DNA of 11,140 nucleotides. It comes from Lojkania enalia. Lineage: Eukaryota > Ascomycota > Dothideomycetes > Pleosporales. Of the stretch, positions 6,700 to 11,140 are shown one piece after another (position 1 is the stretch's first letter; each line of letters starts with the position of its first letter). The translations under genes and the position numbers were made by a program. The notes beneath the pieces are model-generated. The model did no database searches. It had not been told where the DNA came from and saw nothing but the letters and a program-made list of their open reading frames with translations. The stretch covers positions 442,259-453,398 of the forward strand of contig ML986601.1 in NCBI GenBank assembly GCA_010094045.1, written 5' to 3'.

Positions 6700-8300
6700 A
6701 TCTTACCTATACTATTATATTATATAGAAGAACTTAATACTACTAGTAATAGCCTCTTTAATAATATCGTATTAATTATTTATTTAACTATATTTAAGTC
6801 TAAGATATACCTAATTTAATTTAGATTATAATATTTATATATTATTATATTAAATTATTTAGTTATCTAGATAGGATTTTAAAGACCTTTTATTAACTAA
6901 AACCTTTAAGTTTAAAACTTCTTATCTTCTATAATTAAGATTACCTTTAGAAAAGCTGCATAGAGTATACTTAGGTAGAAACTTAGAGACTACTAATAAC
7001 CTATTAGAATTAGAGGTAACTACTAATATCTAACTATAATCTACCTTCTAATTTCTATACTAAAACTAATATATATATAAGTTATAGTAAGAATAAACTT
7101 CTATCTATATATATAGAATAACTATTACCTTTTATAGAGGGCCCTATAATAGGCGGACCCTTCTCTATAAAGCTTATAATAAAGAACCTATCTAATTTAG
7201 AGGAAAATTAGAGTAAACTAATTTTTAAGAAATAAATTATAATTTTATAAGAGAAGATTATAAATTTAATATAATAGAGAACTATTAGTTTTAATTAACC
7301 TCTATAAACTACTAAATTAGAATTAATAATATACTAAGAAACTTTTATAACTTTTCTAGTAAGAAATCTTTTAGCTACCCTTAAACCCTCTTAAATCTAC
7401 TTTACTAAATATATACTTAAGATTAAAAGCTTTATAGATAGTAGTAAACCTATATTTAAATAATAATAAGTCTTAATTCTAGACTAACTTAAGATTAATA
7501 TAGATTACTATTTAATAGAGTATATATATATAGTATTAGTATAAAAATATATCTCTAGTATTATAAAAGGGTATCTTAAGCTAAAATACCTAGCTAAATC
7601 GGACTAGTATTAGTTTAAGAATACTAAAGAAATAATTTTACTTCTATAATCGTATTTTATTGTAGGTAATAAAAAGATAGAGGTATAATAGATATTCTAG
7701 ATCTTAAGAATAAATAAAAGAGAAGTATTCTTAACTTTTAAAGCTTATTTTATTAGTATAGCTATTAGAGGATCCATATTCTAATCTAAGTAGTTCTTCT
7801 ATCTATAGAATAAGATTCTCCCCAGCTTAAAGATATTAAACCTTAGCTTTAAGTTTATATAGAAAAGCTTTTTTAATACTATAGTTATCTACTTAATAGC
7901 CTATAATATAGAAAGGAGAAGTATTTCTAACCTTCTAAAATAAACTATTAGCCTATAAGTTATAGCTAAAATAAATTTAGATTAGTATTAGAAGGTTTTT
8001 AAGAGTTTATCTAAGATAATCTATATTCTAATACTACTCTAATCTACTTTAATATTAATATTTTGTTCTACTATAATTACTTTTTAATAATCTAGTAAGA
8101 CTTCTATACCTAAAAGGTATATAACTCTAAGTAATTACTATAACTATAGTAAACTAGAATACTTTATAAATAAATATATAGTCTTTAAAATATAAAAAAT
8201 AGAAGTTAAATAAAAGAAGATTAAAGAAGAAGAGTTTCTAGACGTAAATAAATACTACCTAGATAGTTCTTAGGTAAGAAATAGAGATATCTAGAAAAAC
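6700..8300 (+). pseudogene. RIP-destroyed gag, copy 1
   Basis: Plus-strand gag relic with TAG/TAA codons throughout. The clearest mark is the nucleocapsid knuckle at 8136-8177, CX2CX4HX4C with every ligand replaced by Tyr (codons at 8136, 8145, 8160, 8175). Upstream, a long frame keeps gag-like blocks such as AYNIERRSI and DYYxIEYI. Order and position (LTR, gag, protease) are those of Ty3/gypsy-type or similar LTR elements. The ends are approximate. Confidence 0.7.
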
Positions 8301-8760
8301 TCTCTATTCTAGGCTTAAGTAAGTATAACTTATTAAATATCGATTTATTATATTTATTTAGAGGAAAGTACTTTTAAATTTCTACTATCTTATATTTAAA
8401 AGATATTAGTATATAACTAAACGCTCTTATTAATATAGATACCTAAAGCTTTCTATTCCTTAATTTTATAGTAGCTAGATTACTCTTCTAAACTCTATAT
8501 ATATTAATATAGTATTTACCCTTTAAAATTACTATTAAAGGTTTTTAGGACCGAATCTAAACTCTAGTTAATTAATATATCTACTTATATCTGTAAATTA
8601 ATAAGAAAATTATCTAAAACTACTTATTTATTATTATAAATTTAGATACTTAAGATTATATTATTAGTATTAAATAGTTATATTATTTTTAACTCTAGCT
8701 AGATATAGATAAGAATTAGATTATATAGCTCTTTAAGTATCCTACTACTTATAATCCTTT
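8300..8760 (+). pseudogene. RIP-destroyed aspartic protease, copy 1
   Basis: At 8432-8443 the codons read N-I-D-T where copy 2 reads N-I-G-A; both derive by C-to-T and G-to-A changes from the D-T-G-A active-site motif of retroelement proteases. Further on, codons near 8640-8670 read LDT then DYIISIK, fitting the late-protease DLDxxDxIIGxKW block, and a Pro-rich KYPTTYNPLPPLL stretch follows near 8733-8775. This frame is -1 relative to gag. No RT follows before 8959. Confidence 0.65.
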
Positions 8761-8958
8761 ACCTCCTCTTCTTATATAATTAACTTAGCTAGTATATAAT
8801 AAGGAGGTAGAACTAGATATTTAGTAATACAACGTTTTATAAGAAAAGGACTAGTATTAGTAGTCTTATAGTCTAACTATCTATTATATTAAGAGTTTAT
8901 TAAGACTGCTAAAACTATATTAATTTCTTATAACCTATAGTTTAAATAAGTTTAGAAC
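8761..8958 (+). other. End of copy 1 before the next LTR
   Basis: RIP-degraded DNA that follows the protease relic. It contains no reverse transcriptase or integrase motif and no convincing polypurine tract just before the LTR at 8959. It is the breakpoint side of the tandem repeat. Confidence 0.4.
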
Positions 8959-9143
8959 TGTAATAATACAAAGAAATTGTTCTATAAAAAGCTTTATATA
9001 TAACCTTATCTTAAAGCTTTTTACTTATCTTATTCTACTCTTAGTTCTACCTCTTTTTCCTTTTATATATAGTTATATACTCTCTTATAAGTAGTTTAGT
9101 AGTTCTTCTATATCCTTTTATATAAGGTCTATAGGTGTTAATA
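8959..9143 (+). repeat. LTR-like head of copy 2, heavily RIPped
   Basis: Collinear with 6441-6625. It begins TGTAATAATACAAAG where copy 1 has TGTAACGATGCGAAG. The end is as uncertain as in copy 1. Confidence 0.55.
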
Positions 9144-9219
9144 GAATTTCTAGGTCTCTAAACCCCTATATACTCTTATATACTTCTAAGTAGATTTGTA
9201 CTATATTCGGACCTATTAT

Positions 9220-10820
9220 CTTACCTATACTATTATATTATATAGAAGAACTTAATACTACTAATAATAGCCTCTTTAATAATATCGTATTAATTGTTTA
9301 TTTAACTATATTTAAGTCTAAAATATACCTAATTTAGTTTAGGTTATAATACTTATATACTATTATATTAAATTATTTAGTTACCTAAATAGGATTTTAA
9401 AAACCTTCTATTAACTAAAGCTTTTAGGTTTAGAACTTCCTATCTTCTATAATTAAGATTGCCTTTAAAAAAGCCGCGTAGAGTACACCTAGGTAGAAAC
9501 TTAGAGACTACTAATAACCTATTAGAATTAGAGGTAACTGCTAATATCTAACTATAATTTACCTTCTAATTTCTATACTAGAACCGATATACGTATAAGT
9601 TATAGTAAAAGTAAACTTCTATCTACGTATATAGGATAACTATTATCTTTTATAGGAGGCACTATAATAGGCGGACCTCTCTCTATAGGGCCTATAATAA
9701 AGAACCTATCTAATTCGGAGGGAAATTAGAGTAAACTAACCCTTAAAAAATAAATTATAATTTTATAAGAGGAGATTATACGCTTAATATAATAGAGAAC
9801 TATTAGTTCTAATTAACCTCTATAAACTACCGAATTAGAACTAATAATATATTAAGAAACTTTTATAACTCCCCTAGTAAGAAACCTCTCAACTACCTTT
9901 AAGCCCCCTTAAGCCTACCTTATTAAATATATACCTAAGATTAAAAGTCTTATAGATAGTAGTAAACCTATATTTAAATAATAGTAAGCCTTAATTCTAG
10001 ACTAACTTAAGATTAATATAGATTACTATTAGATAGAGTATATACATATAGTATTAGTATAGAAATATACTTCTAATACTGCGAAAGGGTATCTAGAACT
10101 AAAATACCTAGCTAAATCGGACTAGTATTAGTTTAAGAATATTAAAGAAATAATTTTACTTCTACAATTATATTTTATTATAGGTAATAAAGAGATAGAA
10201 GTATAATAGGCGTTTTAAGTCCTAAGAATAAATAAGAGAGAAGTATTCCTAACTTTTAAAGCTCGCTTTATTAGTATAACTATTAGGGGATCCGTATTCT
10301 AATCTAAATAGTTCTTCTACCTATAGAATAAAATTCTTTCTAGTCTAAAGATATTAAACCTTAACTTTAAACTTATATAAAAAGGCTCCTTTAATACTAT
10401 AGTCGCCTACTTAACAGCCTATAATATAGAAAGGAGAAGTATTTCTAGCCTTTTAGAATAAACTGCTAGCCTATAAGTTATAGTTAAAATAAATTCGGAT
10501 TAGTACTAGAAGGTTTCTAAGAGTTTATCTAAAGTAACCTACGATCTAATACTACCCTAATCTACTCTAGTATTAACACCTTATTCTATTATAATCGCTT
10601 TCTAATAACCTAGTAAGACTCTTATACCTAAAAGGTATACGACCCTAGATAATTACTATAATTATAGTAAACTAGGATACTTTACGAACGAATATATAGT
10701 TCTTAAAGTATAAGAGATAGAGGTTAAATAAGAGAAGATTAAGGAAGAAGAGTTTTTAGACGTAAATAAGTACCACCCTGATAGTTTTTAGATAGGAAAT
10801 AAAGACGCCTAAAAAAACTC
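9220..10820 (+). pseudogene. RIP-destroyed gag, copy 2
   Basis: Same gag frame as copy 1, somewhat less mutated, which makes the family easier to see. The zinc knuckle is at 10654-10695 with Tyr at all four ligand positions (codons at 10654, 10663, 10678, 10693), flanked by KLG and FTNE, which are usual knuckle spacers. A Lys/Glu-rich linker (EKIKEEEFLD) leads to the protease. Stops are mostly TAG/TAA at former Gln or Trp codons. The ends are approximate. Confidence 0.7.
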
Positions 10821-11140
10821 TCTATCCTAGATTTAAATAAGTATAACTTATTAAATATTAATTTATTATATTTATTTAGAGGAAAGTATTTTTAAATCTC
10901 TACTATTTTATATTTAAAAGATATTAGTATATAACTAAATACTCTTATTAATATAGGCGCCTAAAGCTTTCTATTCTTTAATTCTATAGTAGCTAGATTA
11001 CTCTCCTAAACTCTATATATATTAATATAATATTTATCCTTTAAAATTACTATTAAAGGTTTTTAGGACTAAATTTAAACCCTAGTTAATTAGTATATCT
11101 ACTTATACCTGCGAATTAATAGAAGAACTATCTAAAACTA
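10820..11140 (+). pseudogene. RIP-destroyed aspartic protease, copy 2 (partial)
   Basis: TLINIGA at 10941-10961 is the RIP-altered form of the protease active-site motif LIDTGA, followed by a stop from CAA and then SFLFFNSIVARLL. A later stretch (TLVN, YIYLYLRINRRTI) fits the flap-to-C-terminal part of the domain. It is -1 relative to the gag frame, as in copy 1. The window ends inside it. Confidence 0.6.

Larger units (their letters stand above)
6441..8958 (+). mobile_element. LTR-retrotransposon fragment, copy 1 (LTR head, gag, protease; no RT/IN)
   Basis: A unit of 2518 bp that repeats head to tail at 8959; landmarks (LTR head, zinc knuckle, protease motif) are all offset by exactly 2518. 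It begins TGTAACGATG, typical of a fungal LTR, followed by gag and aspartic protease relics on the plus strand. The next LTR starts before any reverse transcriptase, RNase H or integrase motif appears. The first roughly 180 bp are hardly mutated; the rest is heavily RIPped. Confidence 0.75.
8959..11140 (+). mobile_element. LTR-retrotransposon fragment, copy 2, running off the window
   Basis: Second head-to-tail copy, collinear with 6441-8622 with almost no indels. Its LTR head is strongly RIPped while much of its body keeps more C and G than copy 1 (for example AAGCCGCGTAGAGTACACC near 9472 against AAGCTGCATAGAGTATACT near 6954). The end lies outside the window, so whether RT and integrase follow is unknown. 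Confidence 0.75.

Overview
The window looks like chromosomal DNA of a filamentous ascomycete (Pezizomycotina). The evidence is a spliced gene with three introns of 58-66 nt and fungal-type splice signals (GTGCGT/GTGAGT donors, CTAAC/CTAAT branch sites, CAG/TAG acceptors). Around it lie kilobases of extremely AT-rich sequence in which CA and TG dinucleotides are almost absent while CG survives. That is the mark of repeat-induced point mutation (RIP, C to T in a CpA context). Every old reading frame in those flanks is riddled with TAA and TAG.

Layout. 1-913: RIP-degraded DNA with a minus-strand coiled-coil protein relic (about 424-672). 914-2779: a RIP-killed Fot1/pogo-type DNA transposon with readable terminal inverted repeats (TIRs) and a minus-strand DDE transposase corpse. 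2763-3371: the C-terminal part of a second, plus-strand Fot1-like transposase, ending in a mutated zinc knuckle. 3521-4140: featureless AT-rich DNA. 4179-6439: a RIP-free island of ordinary base composition, bounded by near-perfect TIRs of about 80-90 bp and carrying one intact four-exon gene (4487-6020, 448 aa). 6441-8958 and 8959-11140 (running off the window): two head-to-tail copies of an LTR-retrotransposon fragment with a 2518-bp period. Each starts with an LTR-like head followed by RIP-mutated gag (CCHC knuckle still traceable) and aspartic protease. Copy 1 reaches the next LTR without reverse transcriptase or integrase.

The main interest is the island. Its only gene encodes a protein that I recognise as the fungal PD-(D/E)XK nuclease-like family (the group annotated in Pfam as PDDEXK_12, from memory). 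The candidate active-site residues D255, E302-x-K304 and Q316 are present. The gene sits alone between TIRs, with no DDE transposase, inside a transposon graveyard, and it is unmutated. The element could be a non-autonomous transposon with nuclease cargo, or a mobile unit in which the nuclease-like protein itself takes part in mobility. The sequence alone cannot decide. The unmutated tract runs past the element into the LTR head on the right and about 40 bp on the left, so the RIP boundary and the element boundary do not coincide.
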